A DNA stretch of 64,000 nt from Panopea generosa (GCA_029582155.1 CM055895.1:22456462-22520461); one strand, 5' to 3'. Positions 21,481 to 34,843 are shown, counted from the first letter of the stretch. Notes: generated by a model from the letters alone, not told the origin. Numbers and translations: made by a program.

Positions 21481-22140
21481 ATAAAGTTCCTTTTCAAAGG
21501 AACGGCTTGCCTTGTTTGGTAACGTGTAACTATAAGTATTTTGTAGGTAAACAGTACTTCAATAGGCGTAGGAACGTTTCAATTATTTGGGAGAGACAAC
21601 CTGGGGAAAGGGCGTCTCTCTCCCGCTGGTTTAGATACGGAGGACCACCCTGTAAAGTTTGCTATCTTAAACACCAACTGCTGCATTCTGCTCAATTTAT
21701 AGGATAACACTATGATTGTGATTTACGCCAATATTGTGTGACTTTTAGGCATTATTGTAAAAAACACACCTACAAATGAAAAAACAACACGTTGATGTAT
21801 TTAAAAGCGATCTCCAAACAAAGTACACAATGCATTGTGAGTCAAGACGTTAGGCGAGCGTGTCTTGGTGGGGGTACGAAGGGCGAACTGTAAGTTGAAC
21901 TGACCAAATCAAAATGTCTGATGCAGGGGCCCATTATAAATAATGCCTTCATTGGCATGGTCTCCTAGGCCAGACGTAAGCATTTCAGTACCCTTGTGAC
22001 CTTCTTGTTTTTATGATTCTTTTCGTGATAATAACTTTAGAATCGACACAGGCAGAGCAAAGTTACAGAGCAAAAATACAGATCAAAATTTAAATCCTTT
22101 GGCATCAAGAATTCAGGAAAGATTTTCTGTTGTGTTTGGA
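21481..22140. other. Spacer without recognised gene
   Basis: Contains AAAGTTCCTTTTCAAAGGAA, a short palindrome, and a GC-rich patch around 21600-21640 (CTGGGGAAAGGGCGTCTCTC). No coherent coding or repeat structure could be assigned. Confidence 0.4.
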
Positions 22141-22149
22141 TTGGTGTAA

Positions 22150-22355
22150 ACTTATTTATTTCACTTCGATTGCGAAACAAGTTCTTACAACTTAGGCAAA
22201 CCACGCTCGAAGTCTTCCTGGTTAGAACCAGTACTCAGCATATGTGGAAAAGTGTCATGCTCAAGGACAACACACATAGCCGTGGCGGAGGACCGAATCC
22301 ACGACTCTCCGATCATGGGTTCGGTGCTCTACCACTGGACCACGCGCTCCACTAT
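22150..22355 (-). mobile_element. tRNA-derived SINE, family P copy
   Basis: Minus strand: GCGCGTGGTCCAGTGGTAGA (A box), a B-box position reading GTGGATTCGGTCCTCCGC, CACGGCTATGTGTG, then CTGAGTACTGGTTCTAACCA and the tail GTAAGAACTTGTTTCGCAAT. It is nearly collinear with the copies at 5440 and 31470. Confidence 0.85.
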
Positions 22356-22479
22356 GTGTTTTGATTAACATGAGTTGGGGGTGAATTGAATTTTTTTTAC
22401 ATTGGTATCGAATCATGTAAGAAACAGATGAAATCGGTTTGTGAAGTTTGTGTTTAGGTTTCACGCCGCACAACGGTCT

Positions 22480-22690
22480 GTACTGCCACTAACTCGCACA
22501 TGCACGACCACCACCGTCATCGTTCGATAACCCATGTACTTCGCCCGTCACTGTCATGTGTTGTTCTTGACCAAGATACTATAACCACATTGATATATTT
22601 AGTATTGCTTCTACCCAGAAAGACTTCGAGAGTCGTTTATCAACATTTTAAAAACCTGTTTCACATTCGATGTATAATATGTAAGTTTAA
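22480..22690 (+). mobile_element. SINE family P, diverged copy
   Basis: Retains CATCGTTCGATAACC (B box region), TGTCATGTGTTGTTCTTGAC, GTATTGCTTCTACCCAGAAA and AAACCTGTTTCACATTCGAT. The A box region is unclear. Confidence 0.55.
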
Positions 22691-22699
22691 ACTATGGAC

Positions 22700-24450
22700 T
22701 CCCACAAACACCACAACTGACGCAATTATAACACTCCGGCGCTATATTTGAACTTTCGACAACCTGGGCCGGGTAGGCATGTGATGTAAAGATGCGGTGA
22801 TATACAGTATATATTGCATGTAAATTTTAATCTTTCGTAGGTCAGTTTAAAAGGTCGTAACAATTTCCTGGTATTACGATAGTATTTGGTAATCTTACCT
22901 GTCCTCGTCATATACATCCAATCAATAGTGTGTATTTAGGATGCCCTGTTGCTGATAGCTTAAAAACTGCATTATCTGTAAAGTGCTTCCCAAAATTCTT
23001 ACTTTATCCGTAAACATGGGGTTGAAATCTAGATACTAACTAACAACTCGACCTTCAGTGTACCATACTGGGAAATCACGCTTATTAATATGGACGTTTA
23101 AACTGACAAACTGATTGTCAGATTTAGATTTAACATTATTATTTACGAACTATATCATGTAAATCGATCATAAGTTAATTGCCATTGACCAATTTAATAT
23201 ATGTTTAAACATAGTCATTTAATTTAAAAGCAACAACCTTTTATGGATGGAAGCCGAAAATTACAAATAATTTACAAACATGCATGAAGCTTACACGTGT
23301 ATCTACAAAGCATTTTAATTAGCCGGTTTTCATCATACTGGTGTGAGTAATATTATATCAGTTGCACAACCCCATTTCAAAATATTTGAAATAAAATATG
23401 TTTAAACTAAACAATCAATGGCTGTTTTAATGATAAATGATTTGTTTGAAATAATCATCAGTATTTAGCGTCATTTTGTGCCAAGGAGAGCTAACATGCG
23501 ATCAATTAACCTAATCATTCACCGGGCGGACCAGACCTAGAATTATCCCCTAAATGCTGATGGTCAAACTAGGAAGTTTCTAATTATAATAATTTACTAA
23601 TAAGTCTTTTTTCAACGAAAGAAATCATTGGAACCAATCAATCCTACATGAGGCCCTTCAAACATGTATAACTATATGTATTTTTTTTTAAAAAATAGTC
23701 AAAACAGTTGTACAGTGTAGAATATACATATATATCAAAATGTGTTACAAATGAATTGTTGTGGATTTCATTCAACGATGATAATAGCTTTTTAAATTGT
23801 TTACTGAATCGGCATTTTTATGTATTGACCGACGAGCATACCAAATATGAAGGATGCGAGAAACAATACCTGACCAGCCAGGCATCGGACAGGACAATTG
23901 TATGCTAGTAAATAGTCACGCGTGGTTTCAATCGTAACAACTCTGTAAATTCCGTTATTCTTTGGCATTGGTGAGGTGTTCCGAATGACGTGTTTTTTTT
24001 AAATTAACATTGGCTCTCTTGTTGAAAAATCATAAATATACTTTATCAGTCTTCCAGTCTTACACTTATTATTGGCCTCTCTCATGGTCCATCATTGTTC
24101 CAGCTTTACGGTCATCCGTCATTCAATCCGTCCGCCGTCTGTGTCCTCCGTTCTTGTAAGTAATGTTCTTATACATTAAAGCTCGAACAAGTTTTTGGAA
24201 CACAATGGCATTTGATTGATTGCAAATTGCTGATTTCCGCCTTAACAACGTTGCATCACCTTTAATTTTCATAGACTTACGAAATGAGTCAATTTGTAGG
24301 CATACAACATCACATGAGTTGTTTATACGGCTTGACCAATTCTGAAACAACACGGTTATTTCCCTGGACACTAAAAAAGAAGGTAGTAAAAGGATCATTC
24401 AATAACTTCAGTTTACTTTTAGACATTTTAATGAAATTTGCTATAAGTTA
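22700..24450. other. AT-rich spacer with one old repeat fragment
   Basis: At 23470-23590 AGCGTCATTTTGTGCCAAGG and AGAGCTAACATGCGATCAAT match the repeat at 47690 (family F). Near 24105-24160 GTCATCCGTCATTCAATCCG resembles the ends of common bivalve repeats. I see no exon. Confidence 0.45.
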
Positions 24451-24459
24451 CTATGCAAA

Positions 24460-24565
24460 TGAGAAAAAAGTCATCGAGGGTTAATAAACGATCAGTCAAC
24501 ATAACCACTGTTAACCATTACTCAAGCACACCCATTTCAACAAGTAACGTGTTCATCACATGTTT
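24460..24565 (+). repeat. Interspersed repeat family F, copy
   Basis: Shares AGTCATCGAGGGTTAATAAA, CGATCAGTCAACATAACCAC and TAACCATTACTCAAGCACAC with the fuller copy at 47690-47830. Confidence 0.6.
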
Positions 24566-24749
24566 TTGTAGTTTGTGATTGAGTGTCTCGGGTAAAATAT
24601 TCTAAAGTTCATCTGATTTTTGTTTTGGATTACGTAACACTTGTTATTGGCAGTGACATTAGTAGTGGTAACAGTAATAGTGATGATGGTGATGGTGGTG
24701 GTCGTGCTGATGGTGGATTATGTTGTCAATTAAAACATGTTTCATTAAA

Positions 24750-24785
24750 TGACACACACGCACGCGCACACACACACACACACAA
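24750..24785. repeat. (AC)n microsatellite
   Basis: AC and ACGC units of about 35 bp. The remaining sequence to 25075 has no other recognised feature. Confidence 0.85.
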
Positions 24786-25079
24786 TCTGATGGGCTATCT
24801 ACATCTCCAAGAAAAGTCGGTCCATACCATTATATGGTGGATATCGTGTTATCTTTACAGGGTATGTTAACAACATAGTTTAGTCGCGGCGCAACTTTTA
24901 TCTTGATGGTCGATATACATTCTAACATTAATTAACGTAACAAGGTATTGAACTATTTGCTCTTCTTAATATTTACATGGAGTCAATACTTACAAATCTA
25001 TATTTACAATGTTTACAGTTTATATTTACTTTATGGAAAGCTACCGGATCACCCTATTCTATTATTTTAACAATCCCAT

Positions 25080-26735
25080 ATACTGTGGATCTAGCACACA
25101 GGTCCAATACAGTGTTTATCCCATAGCTGCCAGTCTAGCAACCGGTTCAATACAATGTTTCTCCCATATACTGTGGATCTAGTACACAGGTTCAATACAG
25201 TGTTATCCCATATAGCTGTCAGTCTAGTACACAGGTTCAATACATTGTTTACCCCATACCTGCCAGTCTCATGTATTGGTTCATTACAGTGTTTATCCCA
25301 CAGCTGTTAGTCTAGTACATAGGTTCAATTCATTGTTTATCCCATAGCTGTCTGTTTAATGTATTGGTTCAAATTTGTGTTTATCCCATATAGCTGTCAG
25401 TCTAATGTATTGGTTCATTACAGTGTTTATCCCATAGCAGTCAGTCAAGTACAAGGGTTCACTACATTGTTTATCCCATAGCTGCCAGTCTAATTATTGG
25501 TTCATTGCAGTGTTTATCCTATAGCTGTTAGTCTAGTACACAGGTTCAATACATTGTTTATCCTATAGCTGCCAGTCTAGTACACAGGTTCAATTGATTG
25601 TTTATCCCATAGCTTTGAGTCGAATATACAGGTTCAATACAGCGTTTATCCAGTATACTGCGAGTCTAGTGTAAAGGTTTAACACAGGGTTTATCCAATA
25701 TACTGCAAGTCTAGTGTACAGATTCACTACAGTGTTTATCCAATGTACTGCGAGTCTAATGTTCAGGTTCAATACAGTGTTTATCAAATATACTGCGAGT
25801 CTAATGTTCAGGTTCAATACAGTGTTTATCCAATATACTGCGAGTCTAATGTTCAGGTTCAATCCAGTGTTTATCCAATATACTGCGAATCTAATGTTCA
25901 GGTTCAATATAATGTTTATCCAATAAACTGCAAGTCTGGTGTTCAGGTTCAATACAGTGTTTATCCAGTTTACTGTCAGTCTACTGTACAGGTTCAAATC
26001 AGTGTTTATCCAATATACTGCGAGTCTAGTGTACAGGTTCAATACAGAGTTTATCCAATATACTGCAAGTCTAATGTTCAGGTTCAATATAGTGTTTATC
26101 TTATAAACTGCAAGTCTGGTGTTCAGGTTCAATACAGTGTTTATCCAATATACTGCGAGTCTAGTGTATAGGTTCAATACAGTGTTTATCCAATATACTG
26201 CGAGTCTGGTGTTCAGGTTCAATACAGTGTTTATCCAATATACTGCGAGTCTAGTGTACAGGTTATCCAATATACTGCGAGTCTAGTGAACAGGTTTAAT
26301 ACAGTGTTTATCCAATATACAGCTAGTCTAGTGTACAGGTTTAATACAGTGTTTATCCATATACAGCTAGTCTAGTGTACAGGTTCAATACAGTGTTAAT
26401 CCGATATACTGCGAGTCTAGTGTACAGGTTCAATACAGTGTTTATCCAATATACTGCGAGTCTAGTGTACAGGTTCAATACAGTGTTTATCCATATACAG
26501 CGAATCTAGTGTACAGGTTCAATACAGTGTTTATCCGATATACTGCGAGTCTAGTGTACAGGTTCAATACAGTGTTTATCCGATATACTACGAGTCTACT
26601 GTTCAGGTTCAATACAGTGTTTATCAAATATACTGTCAATCTAGTGTACAGGTTCAATACAGTGTTTATCCAGTATACTACGAGTCTAGTGTTCAGGTTC
26701 AATACAGTGTTTATCCCATAGCTGTCAGTCTAATG
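25080..26735. repeat. Minisatellite array I, unit 45 bp, about 37 copies
   Basis: The consensus is CAGGTTCAATACAGTGTTTA, then TCCAATATACTGCGAGTCTA and GTGTA. The left third (to about 25620) uses a variant with TATCCCATAGCTGTCAGTCT. Because 45 is divisible by three, long frames stay open on both strands (a 222-codon frame on minus repeats RLAVYWINTVLNLYT). No start context, splice signal or protein family supports translation. Confidence 0.95.
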
Positions 26736-27784
26736 AATCAAAAATAAAAAATGAAATAATTTTTTACAGTAAACAAAGGCCACCGGATCATAATACATAA
26801 CACTACATATGAACAGACAATGTCATTTGAAAAACAGTAGTGTCAGACATATTATAATTGTAAAAGTACTACATCAATATTGGTTTCTGAATTGTACATT
26901 ATGCGTCATATGTATACAAATATTGCAATATTTATAAATTCGTAATCATCATTAGTGTTCATTAATCAGTGGAAGTGATATAAGGTTTTCCCAGATGAGT
27001 ACCACTTATATAGAATATGTTCGCAAATAGTGTTATATTTAGGACACTCAAAGAAAACACGATATTCACATTCTACAATATATATATTTAGAGTAGTAAA
27101 ACAAAAGAGACATCTATGTTCAATTGGAATATTAGCTTGTCGTCCAGTTTTGACATGAAGTCTATGGCTTGAACAGCGGAAACGAGCAATAGCAAGTTTA
27201 TGCATGTGTGGCATTTCTATATTTTAATATCTCTCTGGATCAAGTAATGTCTTGACATTTTTATAATGGTAACATCTACCAGAATTATTTATATTTTCAT
27301 GCCAGTTTAGAGATTGATATACATCAACCTTTGCTTGAAAACAGAAATAAAACAATGCATGCCTCCAACATCTTGGTCAATCCAGACATATCCAAAACCA
27401 TACATAAATAATAAGTTTTTAACATGGGGACCCATGATTTTCGACCAACTAATTCAAAGATTTTAACATTTTATAACATTTCTTTGGATATCTAAAGTTA
27501 GGCATTTGTAATAGCTTACACCAATCTTTTATGCAGTTTGTTAAATATGTTGTACGTAGTGGCTGGCGTCCGCACTCACTCAGCACAATTGATTTATTTA
27601 TGAGATTATCAACACCGTTATGTTTCGTACGTAAAATAGTTTGTACACTCTCAATAGTATCTACATAGCTGTGATCCCATATTTCCGACTCATAATAGAG
27701 AATAGACTTGACCATAGAATCAAATAAAACGAATAATTCATTTGTGAGGAAGTGACCACACGGTCGTTGGCACTGAAGTATTAA
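26736..27784 (-). mobile_element. LINE 3' fragment inserted in the minisatellite
   Basis: Minus-strand frames match the C-terminal part of a non-LTR retrotransposon protein: LFDSMVKSILYYESEIWDHS, WCKLLQMPNFRYPKKCYKML, then after broken sequence IARFRCSSHRLHVKTGRQAN and a zinc-knuckle-like CLFC...VECEY..FFECPKY. The 5' part (endonuclease and most of the reverse transcriptase) is absent, and the frames at 27449-27790 and 26966-27214 are not continuous. Minisatellite sequence resumes on both sides, so it landed in the existing array. No clear target duplication was seen. Confidence 0.8.
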
Positions 27785-30700
27785 TCCCATATACTATGAG
27801 TCTAGTGGACAATTCATTGTTTATCCTAAGCTGTCTGCCTAGTACACAGGCTCAATACAGTGTTTATCCCATAGCTGTGAGTCTAATGTAATGACCCAAT
27901 ACAGTGTTTATCCCATAGCTGCGAGTCTAATGTAATGACCCAATACAGTGTTTATCCCATAACTGCGAGTCTAATGTAATGACCCAATACAGTGTTTATC
28001 CCATAGCTGTGAGTCTAATGTAACGGCTCAATACAGTGTTTATCCCATAGCTGTGAGTCTAATGTATTGGCTCAATACATTGTTTATCCCGTAGCTGTGT
28101 GTCTATTGAATTGGCTCAATACAGTGTTTATCCCATAGCTGTGAGTCTAATGTAACGGCTCAATACAGTGTTTATCCCATAGCTGTGAATCTAATGTATT
28201 GGCTCAATACATTGTTTATCCCGTAGCTGTGTGTCTATTGAATTAGCTCAATACAGTGTTTATCCCATAGCTGTGAGTCTAATGTAATGACTCAATAAAG
28301 TGTTTATCCTATTGCTGTGTGTCTATTGTGTTGGTTCAATACAGTGTTTATCACATAACTGTGTGTCTATTGCTGTGTGTCTGTTGTATTGGTTCAATAC
28401 AGTGTTTATCACATAACTGTGTGTCTATTGTATTGGTTCAATAAGTGTTTATCACATAGCTGTGTGTCTATTGTATTGGTTCAATACAGTGTTTATCACA
28501 TAGCTGTGTATCTATTGTGTTGGTTCAATACAGTGTTTATCCCATAGCTCTGTGTCTATTGTATTGACTCACTACAGTGTTTATCCCATAGTTGTGAGTC
28601 TAATGTACTGGCTCAATACATTGTTTATCCCATTGCTGTCTGTCTATTGTATTGGTTCAATACATTATTTATTCTATAGCCGTGAGTCTAGTGTACAGCT
28701 TTAATATATAGTTTATCCACTCATTACAAGTCTAATACAGTGTTTATCCAAAATAGCTGTGAGTCTAGTGTACATGTTGATACAGTGTTTATCCCATAGC
28801 TTTTCAGTCTAGTATACATGTTCAATACAGCGTTCCTCTCATAGCTGTGGGTCTTGTTTACAGATTCAATACAGCGTGGGTCTAGTAAACAGGTTTAATA
28901 TAGCCTTCCTCTCATAGCAGTGGGTCTATTGTACAGGTTCAATACAGCGTTCCTCTCATAGCAGCTGTGGGTCTAGTGTACATGTTCAATACAGTGTTCA
29001 TCTCATAGCTGTGTGTCTATTGTACACGTTCAATACAGTGTTCATCTCATAACTGTGGTGTGGGTCTAGTATACAGGTTCAATACAGCCTTCTTCTCATA
29101 GCTGTGGGTCTAGTGTACAGGTTCAATACAGCGTTCCTCTCATAGCTGTGGGTCTAGTATACAGGTTCAATACAGCGTTCCTCTCATAACTTTGTGTCTA
29201 GTGTACAGGTTCAATACAGAGTTCCCCTCATAGCTCTCGGTCTAGTGTACAGGTTCAAAACAGCGTTCCCCTCATAGCTGTTTGTATATTGTAAATTTTC
29301 AATACAGCGTTCTTCTCATAGCTGTTGGTCTAGTATACAGGTTCAATACAGCGTTCCTCTCATAGCTGTGTGTTTATTGTATATTTCAATACAGCGTTCC
29401 TTTCATAGCTGTTGGTCTAGTGTACAGGTTCAATACAGCGTTCCTCTCATAGCTGTGTGTTTATTGTATATTTCAATACAGCGTCCCTTTCATAGCTGTT
29501 GGTCTAGTGTACAGGTTCAATACAGCGTTCCTCTCATAGCTGTGTGTTTATTGTATATTTCAATACAGCGTCCCTTTCATATCTGTTGGACTAGTGTACA
29601 AGTTCATACAGCGTACCTCTCATAGCTGTGTGTTTATTGTATATTTTCAATACCGCGTTCCTCTCATATCTGTGTGTCTATTGTACAGGTTCAATACAGC
29701 GTTCCTCTCATAGCTGTTGGTCTAGTGTACAGTTTCAATACAACATTCTTCTCATATCTGTTGGACTAGTGTACAGGTTCATACAGCGTACCTCTCATAG
29801 CTGTGGGTCTAGTGTACAGGTTCAATAAAGTGTTCCTCTAATAGCTGTTGGTCTAGTGTACATGGTCAGTACATATTTCCTCTCATAGCTGTGGGTCTAG
29901 TGCACAGGCTCAGTAAAGTTTTCCTCTCATAGCTGTGGGTCTAGTGTACAGGTTAAATACATCGTTCCTCTCATAGCTGTGTGCCTATTGTACACGTTCA
30001 ATACAACGTTCCTCTTATAGCTGTTGGTCTAGTGTACATGTTCAGTACAGCTTTCCTCTCATAGCTGTGGGTCTAGTGTACAGGCTCAATACAGTTTTCC
30101 TCTCATAGCTGTGGGTCTAGTGTACAGCTTTAATACAGCGTTCCTATCATAGCTGTGTGTCTTTTGTACAGATTCAATACAACGTTCCTTTTATAGCTGT
30201 AGGTTTAGTGTACAGGCTCAGTACAGTTTTCCTCTCATAGCTGTGGGTCTAGTGTACAGGTTCAGTACAGCTTCTTCTCATAGCTGTTGGTCTAGTGTAC
30301 ATGTTTAATACAGTGTTCCTCTCATAGCTGTGTGTCTATTGTACATGGTCAGTACAGCGTTTCTCTTTTAGCTTTGGGTCTAGTGTACAGGCCCAGTACA
30401 GTTTTTCTTTCATAGCTGTGGGTCTAGTGTACAGGCTCAGTACAGTTTTCCTCTCATAGCTGTGAGTTCAGTGTACAGGTTAAGTACAGCCTTCCTCTCA
30501 TAGCTATTGGTCTAGTGTACAGGTTTAATACAGCATTCCTCTCATAGCTGTAAGTCTATTGTATAGGCTCAGATCAGTTTTCCTCTCATAACTGTGGGTC
30601 TAGTGTACAGGTTCAATACGGCGTTCCTCTCATAGCTGTGTGTCTATTGTACGGTTTCAGTTCAACGTTCCTCTTATAGCTGTGGGTCTATTGTACAGGT

Positions 30701-31275
30701 TCAATACGGCGTTCCTCTTATAGCTGTGTGTCGTTTGTTAAGGTTCAATACAGCGTTCCTCTTATAGCTGTGGGTCAAGTGTACAGGCTCAGTACAGTTT
30801 TCCTTTCATAGCTGTGGGTCTAGTGTACAGGTTCAGTACAGCGAACCTCTCATAGATGTTGGACTAGTGTACAGGTTCAATACAGCGTTCCTCTCATAGC
30901 TGTTGGTCTAGTGTACAGGTTCAATACGGCGTTCCTTTCATAGCTGTCGGTCTAGTGTACAGGTTCAATACAACGTTCCTCTTATAGCTGTGAGTTAAGT
31001 GTACAGACTAAGTACAGTTTTCCTCTGATAGCTGTGGTTCTAGTGTACAGGTTCAATACATCGTTCCTCTCATAGCGGTTGGTCTATTGTACAGGTTCAA
31101 TACAGCGTTCCTCTCATAGACGTGGGTCTAGTACAGCGTTCTTTTCATATTCAATTCAATTCAAATTTAATTCAAATTTATTCAGGTATATAAGATCATT
31201 ATACAGCTTTTGTTCTTGTGTACAAGTTTAATGCAGCGTTCCTCTCATAGCTGTATGTCTATTGTACAGGTTCAA
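27785..31275. repeat. Minisatellite array II, unit 44 bp, about 79 copies
   Basis: It continues array I with two sub-families. From 27785 to about 28800 the unit carries ATCCCATAGCTGTGAGTCTA. From about 28800 the unit is CAGGTTCAATACAGCGTTCC with TCTCATAGCTGTGGGTCTAG and TGTA. The change of unit along the array shows it grew in blocks. An AATTCAAATTTATTC patch near 31150 interrupts the end. Confidence 0.95.
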
Positions 31276-31425
31276 TGAGGCCCTCCCTGAGGTTTTGGAG
31301 ATAAAAACAAAATGGCCATTTATTTTCAGAGATCTGGGGAACATTGGCCATTACTTCCAGAGATCCAGGGATCAAAGGCCTAATTTTAGAGATATTAGGG
31401 ATATTGTCCTTAATGAAAAAAAAAA
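31276..31425. repeat. Degenerate tandem repeat, unit about 33 bp
   Basis: Words such as AGAGATCTGGGGAACATTGG and CCATTACTTCCAGAGATCC recur here and again at 32955-33115. It looks like an older, degraded minisatellite. Confidence 0.65.
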
Positions 31426-31469
31426 TACCTTATTTGATCAATTTTATCAGACACATATAAACAGAGATA

Positions 31470-31665
31470 GGCAACTGGAGGCACTTAAGTTCTTACGACT
31501 TAGACAAATCACGCTCGAAGTCTCCCTTGGTATAACCAGTACTAAGCATAAAATTATGTGGAAAAAGTGTCTTGCTCAAGGACACCACACATAGTCGTGG
31601 CGAAGGATTGAAATACCCACGACCCTCCTATCACGGGTTCGGTGCTTTACCACTAGATCACGTGG
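31470..31665 (-). mobile_element. tRNA-derived SINE, family P copy
   Basis: Minus strand: CACGTGATCTAGTGGTAAAG (A box), CACGACTATGTGTGGTGTCC, ATGCTTAGTACTGGTTATAC and the tail TAAGTCGTAAGAACTTAAGT. Confidence 0.82.
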
Positions 31666-32715
31666 CGTTTTCTAAATCATGGAAACACACATCCTCCAGA
31701 ATCAAACAACATAATTTTGTAACTATGGTATCAAAAGAAAGGGCTTGATTTGGGAGATTATTTTTTTTTAAATTCAAAGAAATGAAGAAATTTACGCTTA
31801 AAGTTTGTTTGTGTGATCGTTTTCTCTTTTTTAGCCCATTTTTGAAATAAGAAATAAGAAAAACGACTTCAATAAATATCAATATGAAACTTTCGCCACC
31901 GATGGAAAACTTACTGCTTCATTTTTTCCCTAATATTTTTATTGTGTTTTGTTTAAACGTGCATGGTATTTGTTAAATCAATATTACCGTTTTTTCGTGA
32001 AATTTCAACATATTTCGATTTCAATCCGTAATGATTTAAATTCAAAAGAAAAATATTAAATAATTGATAATTGGAATTGGTCATCATTTTTATCAGCTTT
32101 ACTTTGGCACCAAAATGGTTAAATTCAGACCAAGATTCGAAAAGTTATTATAGAAATACTAAAAGTGCCGTGGGCATTATATTGCTATTAGCTTGCCAGT
32201 GTCTGTAATTAAGTCGCTGATTTTATATATAATTTTTATACTTGATCATAATTTACTTTTAAAATGAGATGTCGACTGCTTGAAACAGCTTTTGACAGCT
32301 TTGGACGTTTCTTACGTGTTAGTCTGGGACCCTGCACAACTTCATCCCATAATCGTATGTACCCGAAATAAATTTTGGATGGTAATTCCGACCAAAGATA
32401 TATTTACAGTAATGATGAGTAAAGGCAGAATAGTGCACTGGTTAATATCGTCAATTTCGGCTCGTAAGACTGGTGTTCAATTCCACCCGGCATCTACTGT
32501 TTTATATTAGATCGTGTTTACACATTAAAGTCAATTATTTATGTGTATTTATAATTATTTATGTGTATTTATTACCTTTTTGTAAATAAAACGTTCAGCT
32601 GTTCAATTTGTTTGTCTCTTCTGTCCTACCATCGATATCTTGCCAAAGGCCTGCAGGGCTTATGTCGTGGTAAATTGTCCGTCGTCCATCCGTTAACCTT
32701 TTTCTTGTAGAAGCT
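31666..32715. other. AT-rich spacer with a tRNA-like scrap
   Basis: Near 32425-32500 AATAGTGCACTGGTTAATAT and GACTGGTGTTCAATTCCACC resemble A- and B-box regions of a SINE. Otherwise AT-rich with no gene recognised. Confidence 0.4.
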
Positions 32716-32718
32716 ATT

Positions 32719-32756
32719 CCCCCCCCCCCCCCCCCCCCCCCCCCGCCCCCTCCCCC
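32719..32756. repeat. Poly-C tract
   Basis: About 26 C residues, one G, then further C-rich bases. Similar tracts occur at 2469, 33115, 37401 and 39783, two of them inside the MULE. Confidence 0.9.
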
Positions 32757-32954
32757 ATATGGGGCTTACAAGCACATTTTTAAGGAAACTTAAAAAACAC
32801 CTTTTCTCTGAAAGTTCAAGCCATAGACCATAGATATTTTAAACAAGGAAAAGAAGACAGTACATGGATTTTGCTTATTATGATGATGTTTAAATAATAA
32901 AAGAGAAGATTATAGTAGACGTGTAACTTAAGGAAACACTATCTGATACTTTCA

Positions 32955-33330
32955 GGGAACTATGTTTTATAACTATTGGAGATCTAGAGAACAGTGGAAA
33001 TACTATTAGAGATCTGGGGAACATGGACAAAATAATTTTGGGGAACTTTGGCAAATAATTTTGGAGATCTGAGGAACAATAGGCATTACTTTAAGAGATC
33101 CAGAGAACCAGGGACCCCCCCCCCCAACACACACACCTCCCTCCCCCCAGGGAGGGCTCTTCAATACAGTGTTCCTCTTATAGCTGTTGGGCTAGTGTAC
33201 AGTTTTCTTCTGGTATACGGGTTCAGTACACTGTTCCTGTCAACTGTGTCTAATTATAATGCACATGTTCAGTATATACAGGGTTCCTCTAATAGCTATG
33301 ATTCTAGTGTACATGTTCCAAATTATTGAG
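32955..33330. repeat. 33-bp degenerate repeat followed by leftover 44-bp minisatellite units
   Basis: 33-bp words (GAGATCTGGGGAACATGGAC and similar) run to about 33115. Then CTTCAATACAGTGTTCCTCT, TATAGCTGTTGGGCTAGTGT and TCCTCTAATAGCTATGATTC show the same minisatellite as array II, so the array once reached this far and was split. Confidence 0.75.
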
Positions 33331-33484
33331 ATGTTAAAGCGTATCTATAAGCCGAATGCTAGATGTTTATGTGTGCCTTGTCAGAACTACGAACCCAGAT
33401 TCCGAGTTCAACATGTATCGGTTTCAAACTGGGAATATGTCAAATGTTTAAGATATGATCAGATATAACATGTATGTATATAAT

Positions 33485-33690
33485 TATATTCACTGATCCC
33501 GTTCTGCCAAAATGATATAGATTTATTGGCATGCAAAGATAATATATTGAAAAGGGATATCCTAACTTGGGCCAGAGACATAGACACATGTGTCTATATC
33601 TGCTTGGTCTACACACCTATGTTACACTAAAATGAATTTCCCGCTTAAAATTGCAACATATTTTGTGACGTATTAAATGACCGTGCGTTA
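33485..33690 (+). repeat. Interspersed repeat family X, copy 1
   Basis: Shares TTCACTGATCCCGTTCTGCC, AATATATTGAAAAGGGATAT, CTAACTTGGGCC, CCGCTTAAAATTGCAACATA and TGTGACGTATTAAATG with copies at 37155 and 56280 (inverted). Confidence 0.75.
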
Positions 33691-33913
33691 TGGTTGGGGT
33701 AGGTGGTGTGGTTGGGGATTTCCAGAATATGTTTATGATGTGTTCACAAGAACATGTTCAAGCCCGTGCATTGTGGCGTAAAGGCAGCTACACCACTGAC
33801 CTCTTCACTTTTTCCTGGGATCCTGGGTCATGTAATTTAGCTAGTTATATATACGGTATAGGCTGTATAAAGTCCTTGGCCGTATGTATGTTACAAACTA
33901 AGTTCATGTCATG

Positions 33914-34165
<252 letters not shown>

Positions 34166-34231
34166 GTAGTATCGCGATATTTTGCAACATCTGATTGGCA
34201 TAAACTATTGTGATAAAACTTTAATCAGACG

Positions 34232-34236
34232 CAGGC

Positions 34237-34301
<65 letters not shown>

Positions 34302-34302
34302 G
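34232..34302. repeat. Second (GACA)n array with duplicated flank
   Basis: About 16 units. Both this and the previous array are followed by AGTTGATGGTAGTATCG and GATATT, so the array plus its right flank was duplicated. Confidence 0.93.
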
Positions 34303-34843
34303 TTGATGGTAGTATCGTGATATTCACGTCATATTCACCAACATCATAAGATTGGGATGAGAAACATTGACTATGTTTGGAATCCGACTCTTGATTGTCG
34401 AACTGCCGGGGACCGAAGAATAGTGGGCGAAACGGGTAGTGACGATTTGAGTGGTAGGTAACTTTAGCGATTCTGATATTAGCATTTTTATAACGTTATT
34501 TATTTCGTGATGGCTTGTAGTGTATGATTACGAGGCATAAAGTCTACAGTAATCATCATATTTAATGTAGCATTTTCGGAAGATGAAATGTCTTTGTTTT
34601 CAAATTGGAAGCAATACTATTGGGTTTTCGTATAAAATTAGTAGATATAAATTCGGATGGGCCGTATATAATATTTTCTAGATATCTGCTACACAATCTC
34701 TTCAGAAGCTTAGTTTTCAATGATTTAAGGTGTTTTGACTGATTTATCAGCTGATTAACATTAGAAGATCATTAGGAGACCCAGTCTCGTTGAGCTATCG
34801 ACGTTCTTTGAGAGCCCAGCTCAGTATAGGGAGAAGAAGATGA
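34303..34843. other. Spacer left of the MULE
   Basis: No gene or repeat recognised beyond the duplicated GACA flank at its left end. Confidence 0.5.
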
